Source of the DNA: Cryptomeria japonica
Lineage: Eukaryota; Streptophyta; Pinopsida; Cupressales; Cupressaceae
Assembly (NCBI RefSeq): GCF_030272615.1
Contig: NC_081411.1
Location: 831,500,160-831,564,159 of the forward strand
Length of the DNA: 64,000 bases
Reading direction: 5' to 3'
Shown: piece by piece, positions 46,386 through 58,924 of the stretch
How the letters are laid out: every line of letters begins with the position of its first letter
Numbering within the stretch: the first letter of the stretch is position 1
Notes under the pieces: model-generated
The model's input: only the letters and a program-made list of their open reading frames with translations
The model's database searches: none
Told to the model about the DNA's origin: nothing
Position numbers and translations under genes: made by a program

Positions 46386-47465
46386 TGAAGAGGGGAAAAT
46401 AGATTTGAAGGTCAAATGATCAAAACATAACAAAATAAACACGCAGAATACTAAAATATCATTAAAAGACCATTTCACCTTGCTATTTTACCTTCTCCTT
46501 CCGATTGAGCTTGATGAAGTGAAGGCGCCCCTTGATAATGCTCCACTTGATGTGCTCCTTTGATTGTTGGATGTGGATGGCTCTCCAATGTTGTGCACAA
46601 ATGGAATTGATTTGAAAAATGATAAGGATGAGATGATCAAGTTGCCAAGATGATTTCTTGGGCTCAAAAGGGCAGCATAAACTTACTGGATTCCAAGATG
46701 TTTTGAATGAAGGGATGGAGCCCTATTTTATAGGAAGAGGAGAGGAAAACGGATGGCTAGGATGAATTCGAGATGAAGGGATAAGATTTACTTGTGAACT
46801 CACACAATGTCCAAGAGAGGGTGTGGAGACTAAGAATTATGCCTTAAAGGCATTTCGTATCTCCACACTCCACAAGATGCATTGGAGGAATTAAAAATTC
46901 TCCAAAAAAGGATATCATGGGGATTGGAGGAATAAAAAGGAATTAAAAATTCCTTGGGAGAGGGGATGCCTAGAGAAATGTGTGATTTCGAAAATCTTAC
47001 ATTCACCTAGGAAAAGAGCATTTAAAGCTAGTGGCTGGATGAAAAGGACAAAGAGTTGACTTTGTGACTGATCATGATGATTAACCATTAACGACTCATT
47101 AGGAGGGGGATTAGAGAAAATGTTAGGTGGGATTAATATTTGTAGGAGAATTTGACTAGGAGAAAGAATGAGTGGAGGGAATAAAAAATTAGAAGAATAA
47201 TGTTAAGTGAGTTTAGGGAGTTTCTAGAAGAATGAATTAAGAAGATGATTTGAAATTAATTAGCTAAGAGGAAGATTTGTGAGGATTTGATTTTTTTAGA
47301 AGAATAAAGAAAGGGATTGATTTATTAAATCAATCAATCATATGCTATAGTGACAATATTAATTATATTTAATTAATATTGAGAGGAATTTGAATTAACA
47401 TAATTAATTAATTAATTATGCGAGGAATTAAAAATAATTAAAATAATTATTTTTAAGTGTCTACA
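46386..47465 (-). repeat. 3' LTR of D
   Basis: TGAAGAGGGG start, TGTCTACA end; minus-strand TATA box TATAAAATAG at 46724-46733. AT palindromes crowd 47330-47455, for example CATAATTAATTAATTAATTATG near 47398. Confidence 0.92.
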
Positions 47466-47600
47466 TTTTGCCCCTCTTTGAAGCGAGGTGTGATGACACA
47501 TTGATTCAAAGAATAATCTTGTTTTGATGCTGATATTGGTTTGATAGGATGCCCCAACTCTTGATTGATAGATTATGGTATGGTGATGCCCCCTCAGGAG
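47466..47600 (-). promoter_or_regulatory. Polypurine tract, stem-loop and CCCCTC block of D
   Basis: The PPT is AAAGAGGGGCAAAA on the element strand. 47476-47482 (CTTTGAA) pairs with 47505-47511 (TTCAAAG), and TGTG pairs with CACA around an ATGA loop. GCCCCCTCAGGAG is at about 47588. Confidence 0.7.
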
Positions 47601-47689
47601 ATCAATTGAGGTATTTGATCTTTGGAGTTTTGCGAAATTGATATCCCGATAGATTTGATTTGATTCAATTGATAAGATCTAGATTCAGT

Positions 47690-48459
47690 CTGGTTTCAAG
47701 AAGAATTCATCCTGTATAAGACAAAGATGATCAAAGTGTCTGGTTTCAGGAAGGATTCATTCTGTATAAGACATGATTGATCACAATATCTGGTTTTAGG
47801 AAGGATTCATCCTATATAAGACATGATCGGAGTGTCTGGTTTCAAGAAGGATACATCCTGTATAAGACATGACTGATCACAACGTCTGGTTTCAGGAAGG
47901 ATTCATCCTGTATAAGACATGATCAGAGTGTCTGGTTTTAGGAAGGATACATCCTGTATAAGACATGACTGATCACAACGTCTGGTTTTAGGAAGGATTC
48001 AACCTGTATAAGACATGATCAGATCACAACGTCTGGTTTCAGGAAGGATTCATCCTGTACAAGACATGATCAGAGTGTCTGGTTTCAGGAAGGATACATC
48101 CTATATAAGACATGACTGATCACAATGTCTGGTTTCAGGAAGGATTCATCCTATATAAGACATGATTAGATCACAACGTCTAGTTTCAGGAAGGTTTCAT
48201 CCTGTATAAGACATGATTAATCACAACGTCTGGTTTCAGGAAGGATTCATCCTATATAAGACATGATCAGAGTGTCTGGTTTCAGGAAGGATACATCTTG
48301 TATAAAACATGACTGATCACAGCGTCTAGTTTCAGGAAGGATTCATCCTGTATAAGACATGATCAGATCACAACGCCTGGTTTCAGGAAGGATTCATCCT
48401 GTATAAGACATGATCAGAGCGTTTGGTTTCAGGAAGGATACATCCTGTATAAGACATGA
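47690..48459. repeat. Minisatellite of D, 16 units of 46-51 bp
   Basis: Units begin CTGGTTTCAGGAAGGAT and contain CATCCTGTATAAGACATGA. Three variants differ in their last part: 46 bp (GATCAGAGTGT), 50 bp (GACTGATCACAACGT) and 51 bp (GATCAGATCACAACGT). They repeat in the order 46-50-51, a 147-bp higher unit. Most units hold the small palindrome AGGATTCATCCT. The array lies between pol and the PPT, where C carries its PMD gene. Confidence 0.9.
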
Positions 48460-49384
48460 ATCAGAATCAGAATCAGAATTGATTATGTGAGGAAAAAAAA
48501 TAGAGGAAGAAAAATTAAGGTGGAAGGGATAGATGAGGAACAAATATGAAGCAGTCGTGAGGTATTTGGAAAGAAGAATACGAGATGCGAGACCGCGGGG
48601 GAAAATGGGGGCAATTGAGAACTCCATGGGATTATTGAGTTTAGGATTTGATGGAATGATGGTGAGATTTTGTGCACAACAAATGTGGAGAGCCAACCTA
48701 GTTTGATGTTACCCTGAGTGACTTGCACCATTGATTATAGAAATCAGGATGCCATGAGAAATGCAGGGCGTGGACTGACTCTGTAGACAAACGGGAATTT
48801 CTTACACACATCAATGCAAGTATTAAGAAACACTAATACAGAGTTGTGGGTTCGTGCAAGGAAACCCTCAAACACACTGATACCTCTTGTACACGAGAAG
48901 GTAGGTGTTGATAAACACTAGTACCAGGTTGCCAATTTATACAAGAAGGATCCAAAACATGCCATACTATGAAATATGCCCCAGTATGCACCTATCATAA
49001 CATACCTGGATATGGAAGAACCCAGGCAGTCATAAATAGTGGCAGTCATAGGGCAAAAGATGCAAGCCTATATGAAAAGATCTAACAAAATCTAACAAGT
49101 CTCTTCCTTGCGACCACATGATACCTCTTGCCAAGAGTAGAACTAGGATGGACTTGGGATTGTTTCTAAAGACTTCTTGAAGCTTACATACAGAGGCATA
49201 AAATCTCAGTTTCAATGGGACATTCCTTGTTCATGACTCAGGCAAAGACTTCGTCATTATATGCATGTTTTATTGGGAGGTGGAAAAGAAGGAATGTTGC
49301 GCATGGGTGGGCAAGATGGCAAATGATTTGTAGTATCAACATAATAGACAATGGATTTGGTTATTTACCTTGGCGTCTGCATAG
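48460..49384. other. Segment of D between minisatellite and post-pol block
   Basis: No supported gene. Minus-strand frames 48394-48731 and 49030-49215 lack recognisable motifs. A short TCAGAA run sits at 48460-48480. Confidence 0.45.
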
Positions 49385-49590
49385 AGGTTTTCACCAAGGT
49401 ACTTGTCCATAGCGCCACCAAGTGGTTTTCACTAATGGACGAATTGTTTTTTGTTTTTTTTCTTTTTCTGATTTTTTTAATTTTTTTGTGTCATAAGGTG
49501 CCTGTTTGCCAGGTTTTCACCAAAGTGACTATTTTTTCAGGATCTTTTTCTCATTTTATTTATTTTTTTTAATTTTCTTGATTTTTTTTT
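49385..49590 (-). repeat. Post-pol GTTTTCACC block of D
   Basis: GTTTTCACCAAGG, GGTTTTCACTAATGG and GGTTTTCACCAAAG near 49387, 49425 and 49512, with TAGCGCCACCAAG and GGTGCCTGTTTGCCAGG between them, then T-rich runs. Same order as in C. Confidence 0.75.
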
Positions 49591-49599
49591 TTTTGACAA

Positions 49600-52500
49600 T
49601 TTAAGACTTTCTGAAGACTGAGCATAAAATCTTTTGAGGTGCATGATATTCATTGGATCATCCAAAGGATCGCCTTCAGGAGTAGCCAACTGATAAGCTC
49701 ATGATCCATATTTCGATGTGATTACATATGGTCGAAGCCAATTAGGCTCGAACTTGCCTTTCTTTTCTCTTTCTTGTAGATTTTTCTGATTTTCCATCAG
49801 GACAAGATCACCAACTTGGAATTCTCGGGTTCTGACTTTTTTATGATAACTCATGCGCAGACGGTTTTGATATACCCAGAGATGATCCAAGGCCTTGAAG
49901 CACCTTTCATCTAACAATTCTAGCTCTTGTAAGCAGGCAATTCTGTATTCTTCCTCTGGTAGGATGTTTTGCAGCAATACCCTTAGAGAGGGGATCTCGA
50001 TCTCAAGGGGAAGGATGGCTTCGAAACCAAATACTAGGGAATAAGGAGTGGCACCTGTGGGGGTGCGGATGGAGGTGCGGTAGGCCCATAATGCAGAATG
50101 GATTTGGAGGTTCCAATCAAGGCCTACTTCATTGATTGTCTTTTTGAGGATTTTTATTAGGGTTTTATTAGAAGCCTCAGCTTGGCCATTACCTTGGGGG
50201 TAATATGGAGTGGAGAAGCGGTGTTGGATGTTAAATTTTTTGCAGAGTTCTTTGACATCCTGGTTCTTAAATTGTTTACCATTATCTGTGATGATAACTT
50301 TTGGGATGCCATATCGGCAAATTAGGTAGGTCAAGATGAATTTGGATATTTTCTTGCCAGTGATGAAAGTAAGAGGGATAGCCTCTACCCACTTGGTGAA
50401 GTATTCGATGGCGGTGATAATGAATTTATGTCCGTTGGAAGATTAAGGGTGGATTTTCCCAATGAGATCGAGCCCCCACTGTGAGAAGGGCCATGGTGTA
50501 ATGAATGGTTGCAATTCTTGTGACGGTGCATGAATCTTGTCGCCATGCTACTGGCAAGGGATGCATTTCTTCACATAATTGTATGCATCTTCTTCCATTT
50601 TAGGCTAATAGTATCCTGTTCTCAAAAAAAAATTAGCCAATGTGAGTCCACTTGAGTGTGCCCCACAGATACCCTCGTGTACTTCGCGTAATGCCCATTT
50701 TGCTTCTTGTTTATCTAAACACCTTAGGAGGGAATCATCAAAATGCCTTCTAAACAAGGTGTCTACAAGGATGGTGTAACGGGCACATCGACGGATGAAG
50801 GTTTGTTGTTGGGTTTTGGTGAGGTGTGGGGGAATGGTGTTGTCTTTGAGGAAAGTGAAGGTTTCTTGGTACCAAGGGGACTCGGGACCAACGAGAACAC
50901 ACACCATTTCAGACTCTAGTAGGTCGTATGTCGGTATAAACAATTGCTCAACCAAGAACTTGCGCTTATGACTGTGTGCTGGCATTTGAAGGAGGGAGCC
51001 AATGGTGGCCATTGCATCTACAACCCTATTGTTTGTTCATGGGATTTGGTCAAATTTGATTGTCCTGAAATGTTACTTAAGATCTTCAACCATGGTACAA
51101 TAGGGAAGGAGTTTATCATCTTTTGTCTGGTATTCATCATTGACTTGTATTATGATGAGTTGAGAATTGTCATAGACTTGTAATTCCTTTATTTTCCAGT
51201 GGATAGCCAAGCATAAACCCATGATGAGGGCCTCGTATTCTGCTATGTTATTGGTACATGCAAAGGCTATCTTGTATGATTTGGGGATGCCATCTCCTTG
51301 AGGTGTGACCAATAATATTCCTGTCCCCGATCCATTTTGAGTGTAGGAGCCATCAAAATACACTTTCCATGTGGAGGATGTGGTAACAGTCATAATGAAC
51401 TCATCTGGTAATTATGTGAGAAGAGGATGGTCGCCTGGAAGTGGAGCTTCAGCCAACTGATCTATAATGACTTGTCCCTTGATTGCCTTTCAGTCCACAT
51501 ATTCAATGTCAAACTCGCTTAAGAACATGACCCATTTGGCGGTTCTGCCAGTGAGAGCAGCTTTGGACAAGAGATATTTAAGTGGATCAATTTTAGCAAT
51601 TAATTTTGTCTTATTATTTAGCATATAGTGTTGTAGTTTCTATGTGCTGAACACTAATGCCAAACATGCTCTTTCAATGGGGGTGTAATTGAGTTCATAT
51701 CCTACCAACATCCGACTGATGCAGTAAATGGTGTGTTCCTTCCCTTGATCATCTATTTGTGCCAATAATGCCCCCAATGCCACTGCAGTAGCACATATAT
51801 ACAAAATAAGGGGTTTTCCAAGAGCAAGAGGCATCAATACGGGAGGTGATGCTAGATATTCTTTTAGTTTCTCAAAGGCCTTTTGACATAGGTAATCCCA
51901 TTTAAATTTTGTGTCTTTACGCAACAGGTGTGCAAATGGATGGCACTTGTCTTCTAGCTGTGAAATGAAACGCCTAACAGATTGGAGTTTTCCCTAGAGA
52001 CTGCGCAGTTGTTTGAGAGTTTTTGGCGGAGGCATTTTCATAATAGCTTTTACCTTTGCGGGATCAACCTTGATGCCTCTGCGGGAAACAATGAATCCCA
52101 GTAGTTTTTGCGATGTGACGCCAAACACACACTTTTTGGGATTTAGGCGCAACTTGTATTTTTCCAATCTTTCAAAGATCTGTTTTAGAATGGGGATGTG
52201 TTCTTGTCTTGTCTTGTATTTTCCTAGCAGATCATCCATGTAGTCCTCCATAATTTTGTGCAAGAGGTCATGAAAAATTGTTGTCATTGCCCGTTGATAC
52301 GTAGCTCCAACATTTTTAAGGCCAAAAGGCATGACACGGTAACAAAAGGTACCCCATGGTGTTGTGAATGCAGTTTTATGCTGATCCTCATCTGCTATCC
52401 TGATTTGGTTGTATCCAGAAAACCCATCTATTAGCAATAACATTTCATGTCCTGCTGTAAGGTCCACGATCATGTCTATATTGGGGAGCGGAAAATCATC

Positions 52501-53706
52501 TTTAGGACAAGCTATATTTAGATCTCAAAAATTTGTGCAGATGCGGATGCCCCCAGCAGGTTTGCCGACAGGTACAATGTTGGAGACTCATTCAGCATAA
52601 TCTATTGGTTTGATAAATTCTGCATCTAACAACTTTTGGAGTTTCGCCTTCACCAGGAGTGCAATATGTGGGTGCATTTTGCTCAATTTTTGTTTTACAG
52701 GTTTTGCATCTGGGCGAACGACGAGATTGTGAACCACCAAGGTAGGGTCCAACCCTAGCATATTAGAATAGGACCATGCAAAATTGATTTTTACCTCTGT
52801 AAGGAAGTTGATGAAGTCTTGTTTCTCGATTTCTGTGAGGGATTTGGCAATGAGCACATTTTTCAGAATGACCTTGGTGCCCATGTTGATGCTGTCTATT
52901 TCTTCTATCAACAAATTTGATTTGTCCTGTGGAAGGTAACCAATGGTAAGGAGGTCAAATCCCTCATCGCCAAGTGCCTTTTCCAGGTTTTCACTTTCAG
53001 ATACACCCTTTGTTTTTTTTTCTTATTCATCCAAAGGCGCCTCAGGGAGGTTTTCACCTAGGGAATCATATCTTTTTCTTTTATTATCTTGTTTGTGGCT
53101 AAGGGCATTGACTTGACTACTAAAGTATCCCTTTTCGTGTAGTTGGATACCCTTGATTCTGCTACAATCTTCCATATTTTGCGTTGTTAGGAGAGCAATG
53201 AGAGCATTATCATCGGCGCAGATATCTAAAGTGGGTTTGTCTCGTTGGCCCCAATCAATGAGTTCAGGATGGACAAGATGTAGCTCATCTGCAGTGGGAG
53301 GGGTTATGGGGGTGATGGTATTGATGTAAGCATCCAAGAAGATATCTTTCTCATATTCATAAGGCATTTCATGGAATTCCTCTTCGTTAGAGCTTTCGAT
53401 ATCTGAAAAAGGACTAGAAAGGGCACCAACGATAGTAATCTTAGGCACCAGGGTGTACCCCAAGCCTCTGTTGTATATGTAGGAGATAGGATTTATGGGT
53501 GTTTTTCTTCCTTTCTCTTCTGGTCCCAGGTCGTGTCCTTTGTAACCCATTTTTTCAACTATGGCAGATGTTGTTGGGTACATTTCTTTGGATATTCTTG
53601 TTGGATCTTCATCTTCTTCTCGGTACAGCCATGAAGAGATATCTGCTTCGAGGCTCTCGTTATCAAGTGGGCCCCATTGCTGGAAGGTGGTGTTTTGGCA
53701 TTGCAT
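49600..53706 (-). pseudogene. RT, RNase H, second RNase H and integrase of D, stops only
   Basis: Fragments 53023-53706, 52588-52914, 51994-52473, 51640-51924, 51073-51393, 50605-51012 and 49699-50334 share one frame with about a dozen stops and no frameshift over 4 kb. Order: NRGLGY segment; reverse transcriptase with FCYRVMPFGLKN and the catalytic YMDD; RNase H with VALGALLAQ (degraded); second RNase H VYFDGSY; integrase with a broken GYYWP-like motif, IITDNGKQF, YYPQGNGQAE and tail FQVGDLVLMENQ. Conserved residues lost to stops include Trp of YAEWVSN, Arg of FRDLN, Gln of LQGKL and Trp of GYYWP. Role: reverse transcription and integration. Confidence 0.92.
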
Positions 53707-56105
53707 GGTTTTGGGTCCTTTTTTATCTTTTTTGATTTGCCAAATGACTTAGGAGAGAAAGGGAGGTTGCCTATTAATAAGATGTCCTCCAATTTGTATT
53801 CTCCACAGCCATTGTCCAAGATCTTGATTTGATTATCTGGTTGGGATGATGTGGAGGCAACATTTGATGTGTCAGATGGAGGTGTTGGCAAGGGTCTATT
53901 TAGTGGGCAATGATATGCATGCTTCCCCTCTAATAGTTTGCAATATTGAAAAGGTTGGGGATCACCTTTGATAGTGATCTCTTTTCTGTTATAGGGGAAT
54001 TTGATGCATTGGTGATAGGTGGAGGGTACGGCCTGCAAGGAATGAATCCATGGCCTCCCAAGGAGAATGTTGTAGGGGAGGTCAAGATCTAGTATTTGGC
54101 AAGGGGTTTCAATTGTAATGGGGCCCACTTGAAGACCTAAGGTGACCACGCCCTTTGAAATTCTTTCTGCATCATCATATGCCTTTATTGTCATCCTTCT
54201 TGATGTGTCTATCAGATCCTCAGAAAGTCCCAATTGTTTTATTAATTTGTATGTACACAGATTAAGCCTGGCTCCATCGTCTATTAGGATATGTTTGACC
54301 TTGTGCTTGTGGATAAGAGCTTCGATGTGCAAAGGTTTGTTATGGTCTTCATCTGCGGGAGCATCTTTGGAGTTAAATACAATGTGTTGCTGGGCAGCAA
54401 AGTTTCCAATGAGGGCTTGGAATTGGGTGGCGTTGATGTTATCTGGAACGCATGATTGGAGAAGGGTTTGTTCCAAAATTTCTTTATGGATCAGGGAGGT
54501 CTTGAGAAGTTCCAAAATGGAGATCTACGCGGGTGTCTTCCCAAGTTGATCAAGGAGGTCATATCGGCGAGTGGAAGACCTGGGTTGGGGGTTTGGTGGG
54601 GGAGGAACTCCTTGGATGGTGACTCTTCCTCGGCATGTAGTTGCATTGCAGTCATTCTGGAAATGGGAGGTGGAAGGCGTGGTGTCTTGAATGACTATCC
54701 TAGCAGGATTTGGTCTGCTTTAGGAAGAAGGAGAATTGACTCCTTGGATGGTTATGACATTGACATGATTGTATGTGGGTTCAATGTGACCTACTAAAAA
54801 ATCAAAACCGGTTATGTGATTAGCGTAGTCATAACCTATTGCATTAGATGATGAGCCTTTTCCTTTATCATGCTTCGGGAAGGGTTCCTGGTATATTTTG
54901 AGTTTGTCATTGTTATTACTAGGTTTTGTGTTTGATATCTCAATCTCACCTCTATCAATGAGATCTTGTATGTAGATCTTCAGTTTCATACACTTTCATG
55001 TATCATGTCCCTTGATATGATGGTATTCACAATACTCATTTTCATTATATCATATTGGTTTAGGTTGATTGGGGTCAAACGGGCGAGTGATTGGAAAAAC
55101 CACTATACCTGCTTGGACAAGTTTTTGAAACACCACTTCAATAGGCTCAGCCAGAGGAGTGAAATCTCTTGGAGTCATGTTATTCGATCGGGGTGGTCAT
55201 CCCTGGATTGAGACATTGTTGTGAGGTTTTTGGGATTGATTTTGGTTGTTGAATTGATGATTGTTGGTGGTGGAATTTAGGGGAGCGGCCACAGTTTAGA
55301 CCCGCTTTGCATCAGTTATACCATCATTGACGACATTTTTGTTTTTGGACCAGAATTTTGGCTTGTCGTTATAATAAGAGGAAGAACTTTGTGTTGATTT
55401 CTGGGAATATTTCAAGGTTCCTTCCTCCAACAAGACATGTTCGAGGGCGAGGCCCTTATCTGTCAATTTTTGGAAGGATTTGATACATTGAGATATTAAA
55501 GGTCTTGAAAGTTCAGGCACCAAGTTCTTTTGGAATAGCTCAATTTGATGTTGTTCTGGCATGTCCCACTGGAATTTCTTGATAAGATGTCACCATCTTT
55601 GTAGGAAATTGGCGAAGGTTTCTCCAGGCCTTTGTTTTGTATTACATAAGTCCATCATAGATACATCATTACCCATGTTGTATGCATAGTGGACCACAAA
55701 TTTTTATGCCAAGTCTAGAAAAGAGACAATGGAACCTCATGGTAAAGATGAGAACCATGCCAAAGTGTCTCCTATGAGACTCTTAGGGAAGAGTCTGCGA
55801 AGATAAAGGTCACTATAGGAGACTTCTTGGCATAAGATGTGGAATTCTCGGACATGGTCACGGGGATCTCCTTTGCCTTCATATTTGGTGAATTTAGGGA
55901 TCTCAAATCCCGAGGGATATGGTGCAACTGATATAGACGGGTCGTAAGGACAAGGGAAAAACTCTTCGAACAAGTAAGTTTTTCTTTTATTAGTCCTTTG
56001 TTTCATGTCCTTGATGATATTCTTCATGTCTTGAATTTCCTTGATGAGGTCTTGTTGTGGACTTTGATATTGATGAATTGTATTTGCCCCAAGAATTGGA
56101 TGAAC
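53559..56105 (-). pseudogene. gag C-terminal half and protease of D
   Basis: Fragments 55737-56105, 55296-55562, 54720-54989 and 53559-54515 share one frame. The gag core has LRRLFPKSLIGDTLAWFSSL and YCEYHHIKGHDT (stop) KC, the knuckle broken by a stop. After IYIQDLIDRGEIEIS the frame runs on into the protease, unlike C where the frame changes. The protease motif reads LIDDGARLNLC (DDG instead of DGG) with YNILLGRPWIHSL following. At about 53715 an A-rich site leads into the RT frame, shifted by -1. Confidence 0.88.
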
Positions 56106-57704
56106 TATGTAGGGGAAAAAAAGCGAGACTAGGTTAACATGCCCTAATCCTACCTTTTGACACACATTACGGAATACGAAAGAGCCTAGAGATATCGCAC
56201 AATTGGCTACTTCTTTTTGTGAAAGAGAGAGCCATGGGATATCTATTAGGATTTCTATTCCCTTGTTGAAATTGTAAGATCCAGTAATGCAAGTTCAAAC
56301 CCTAATCCCAAAATGCAAGTATGAACTAATAACAAGATTGCAGAATTGAGATTAAACAATGAACAGCTGTAAATACAAGGATGAAATAAGAATGCAGATA
56401 TGTACCCAGAGTCAAAATCGGACTGAAAATGTTCGGGACGGGAGCGCGGCGCCACTGTCCTGAAAACTGCACCGGAAACTGTCGTTCCGCACTCTGAAAC
56501 ACTGTCGGAAAGCTGTCTGAAAGCTGTCTGTCCGGAGGACCAGGGCACCCAGCACCTCTGTCCCAAGGACCAAGGCGCCCAGCGCCCCTGTCCCAGTCTT
56601 CTGCTCTGCAATTTGATGCAGGGTGTTGTCTCGACCTGTTCTCTCCGGATCTGTATCCTGCGGCGTTGTCCGATTCCCGAAACCTGCAAGGATATTTGAA
56701 GAAGGGTGTATGGGTGGCTATATAGGGTTTTGCCTTAGTCAAACCCTCGCTTCGGTGATTTCCACCTCCATAAATAGCCAAGTTGTTTTGTAAAATGTAT
56801 TGTGTGTGCAGACCTAGTGTGTGTGCAAGGTCCTAAAATGCAAGAAAGCAAACTCGAGCAACCTAGAAAGTAAACCCTAATTGCTTGTAAATGACAACGT
56901 AAATGCTCTAAATCAAGATGCAAAGTGATCTAAAGCATGAATAAATGATATATTGAAGCTTATGCAAAGACATGAAAACAACATGAAATCATACCCAACC
57001 CTCAAGGGAGGAGTACAAGCCAATCTTCAGTCGGTAATCTCCTATTGTTCTTCAATGTCTTCCAAGCCCTAAGTGAAGGAATGAAATTGATAGATGGTTG
57101 ATAGAAGGATGTTGAATGTTGTTGAAGTCTTCAAAGATCTGCTCTTTCGCTGCATATGAAGTTCCTGAAAACAAAAATCGGATCCCTTCAAATGAAGAAA
57201 GAGAGCTCTTATGTAGGAAACCCTAGATCGTAATTTCGTCTTTATTTCTTGGGGTTAAGCTTTATTTTATGATTGGATCGTGCTCCCAAAATTTCGGGAA
57301 AAATGTCCGGGACCATGTGCACTCCAGGCGCCACGGTCCTGACAACTTTTCACCAAATTTTCAGGGCCGTCGGATATGATGATTTTAGAGAGAATCCCGA
57401 AGTTACAGGTGATTTCGAGATGTTTTGACCCCGAAACCAAGCCCCCAAGTTCGAAATAGGACTTAATTAGGGTTTTTGATTAAGTGGTGTATTGGAGGAA
57501 TAAAATGCGAAGGGCACACTTTAGCGAAAGGGCCCAACTTTATGATGCAAAGGACGACGAAATAGGACCTTAGACCTAATTAATTTGATTAATTAAGTGC
57601 TTAAGGAGAAATGCAATGCAGAATGTAAAATGCACTAAGGCGGGTGCTAAACTAGGTGTGAAATTGTACCACCCTAGCGAGTGCGTACAATTTACGATGC
57701 TACA
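56106..57704 (-). mobile_element. Solo LTR I in D gag
   Basis: 1599 bp between perfect duplications TGAAC (56101-56105, 57705-57709). On the minus strand it starts TGTAGCATCG and ends CCCCTACATA, so the final CA has become TA. Taking it out with one duplication joins the two parts of D gag in frame. It contains a GC-rich part (56430-56690) with CTGTCC/GGCGCCCAGCGCC repeats; reading frames there are not genes. No PBS or internal region is seen. Confidence 0.85.
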
Positions 57705-58438
57705 TGAACCAAAGAAGGTGCACCACCACCAATATATTGATATGATGAGAAGGTGGGAATGTGGGATGTGATGACCGATGTCGCTGGGGTTTGAGGGACA
57801 GTTGGTTGCAGTCCGCCAACTGATGTGATGGGATTGAATACGGCCCGGATAAAATTTGTGACATTGTTGGGAGGAAGGGAAGTTTGTGGAATAGAAATTT
57901 GTGGTTGAATAGAAGGAGGTGGTATAGAAGTTTGTTGGAGAATGGATGAGATCAGATTTGATAGTGGTATGGATGGTAAGGAGGAAGAAGGTGGGATGGA
58001 GACCATGGTGGGAGGTACCGCAGGTGGCATTGATTGAGCCTGGATGATTGATGGCACTGCAATTGATTGAGTTTGAATAGTAGGTGCAGCACTTTGTGTG
58101 GGAGCAAGGTCTCCTTATGGTTGTTGGGTGAGAGCGGATCTACTAAATTCAAGCGGAAGTTGAGCTCCATGTTTAAGGAGAGTTTTCAAAAGTGCAGTAG
58201 GATTGTGTTTAATAAACTTTTCCATCATCTCTTGGTTATAAGAATCCATTAGGAAAGTTTGCACTTTCGGACAAAGTTTATCTTGGTTAACTATGTCAAG
58301 ATTTTGACTTTGATCTTGATTGCTAGGTTGCCCACTTTGTGTATGATCTTGCATGGGATCTTCATATAGGACATCAATGTCCGGCATGCCATATTGTTGT
58401 TCAGCTATCTTTTTCTTTTGGGGTCGAGTTGCAACCAT
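57705..58438 (-). pseudogene. gag N-terminal part of D
   Basis: ATG 58438 (MVATRPQKKK) parallels MVETRLQKSR of C. After FIKHNPTALLKTLLKHG comes a TAA near 58115, then a Pro/Ser/Gln-rich stretch to 57705. The reading continues at 56105 beyond the solo LTR. Confidence 0.85.
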
Positions 58439-58924
58439 ACATGATATTTGTGATGAAAGGACTTAAGAAATTTGTGATGAAAGGACTTAGGAAATTTGAG
58501 GATGATTGATGGACGAGGTATAGTAGTGATGGTTTAGAAGAAATTTGATGACTAGGTTGTCTTTGGTATGAACATGAAGGATCGATTCAAATGACAAGTT
58601 GTATGAAGGGATACGACCACCCTGATTTGGATGATAGTTGGTGTTTCAAAGGACAAACTTGAATGTTGATGGAGATGACGGACTCTTAGCTTCTCTCTTA
58701 AGCTTATGAAAAATGGGACGGACAAAGTTTTGACGCAATTTTGGACTTTGTGTGGGTAATGACTTGGACAATTGTTTGTGTCTTGACAAATGTTTTTGCA
58801 AAGTGTTTGGGGATAGTGATATATTTTTAGTCTACTCTTGGCAAGTATGTATCAAACAAAGCAAACATAGTGATCAAATGCATATTATATCAAAGACACT
58901 CATGCTCATATACAACATTCTTAA
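58439..58924 (-). other. Leader of D next to gag
   Basis: No supported gene; contains near-direct copies AGAAATTTGTGATGAAAGGACTTA (only the first 20 considered) at about 58445-58490. Confidence 0.4.

Noticed and set aside
56255-56781. Arg/Ser-rich frames in solo LTR I
   Set aside because: Frames arise from GC-rich repeats within an LTR; no motif, and alternative frames look equally good.
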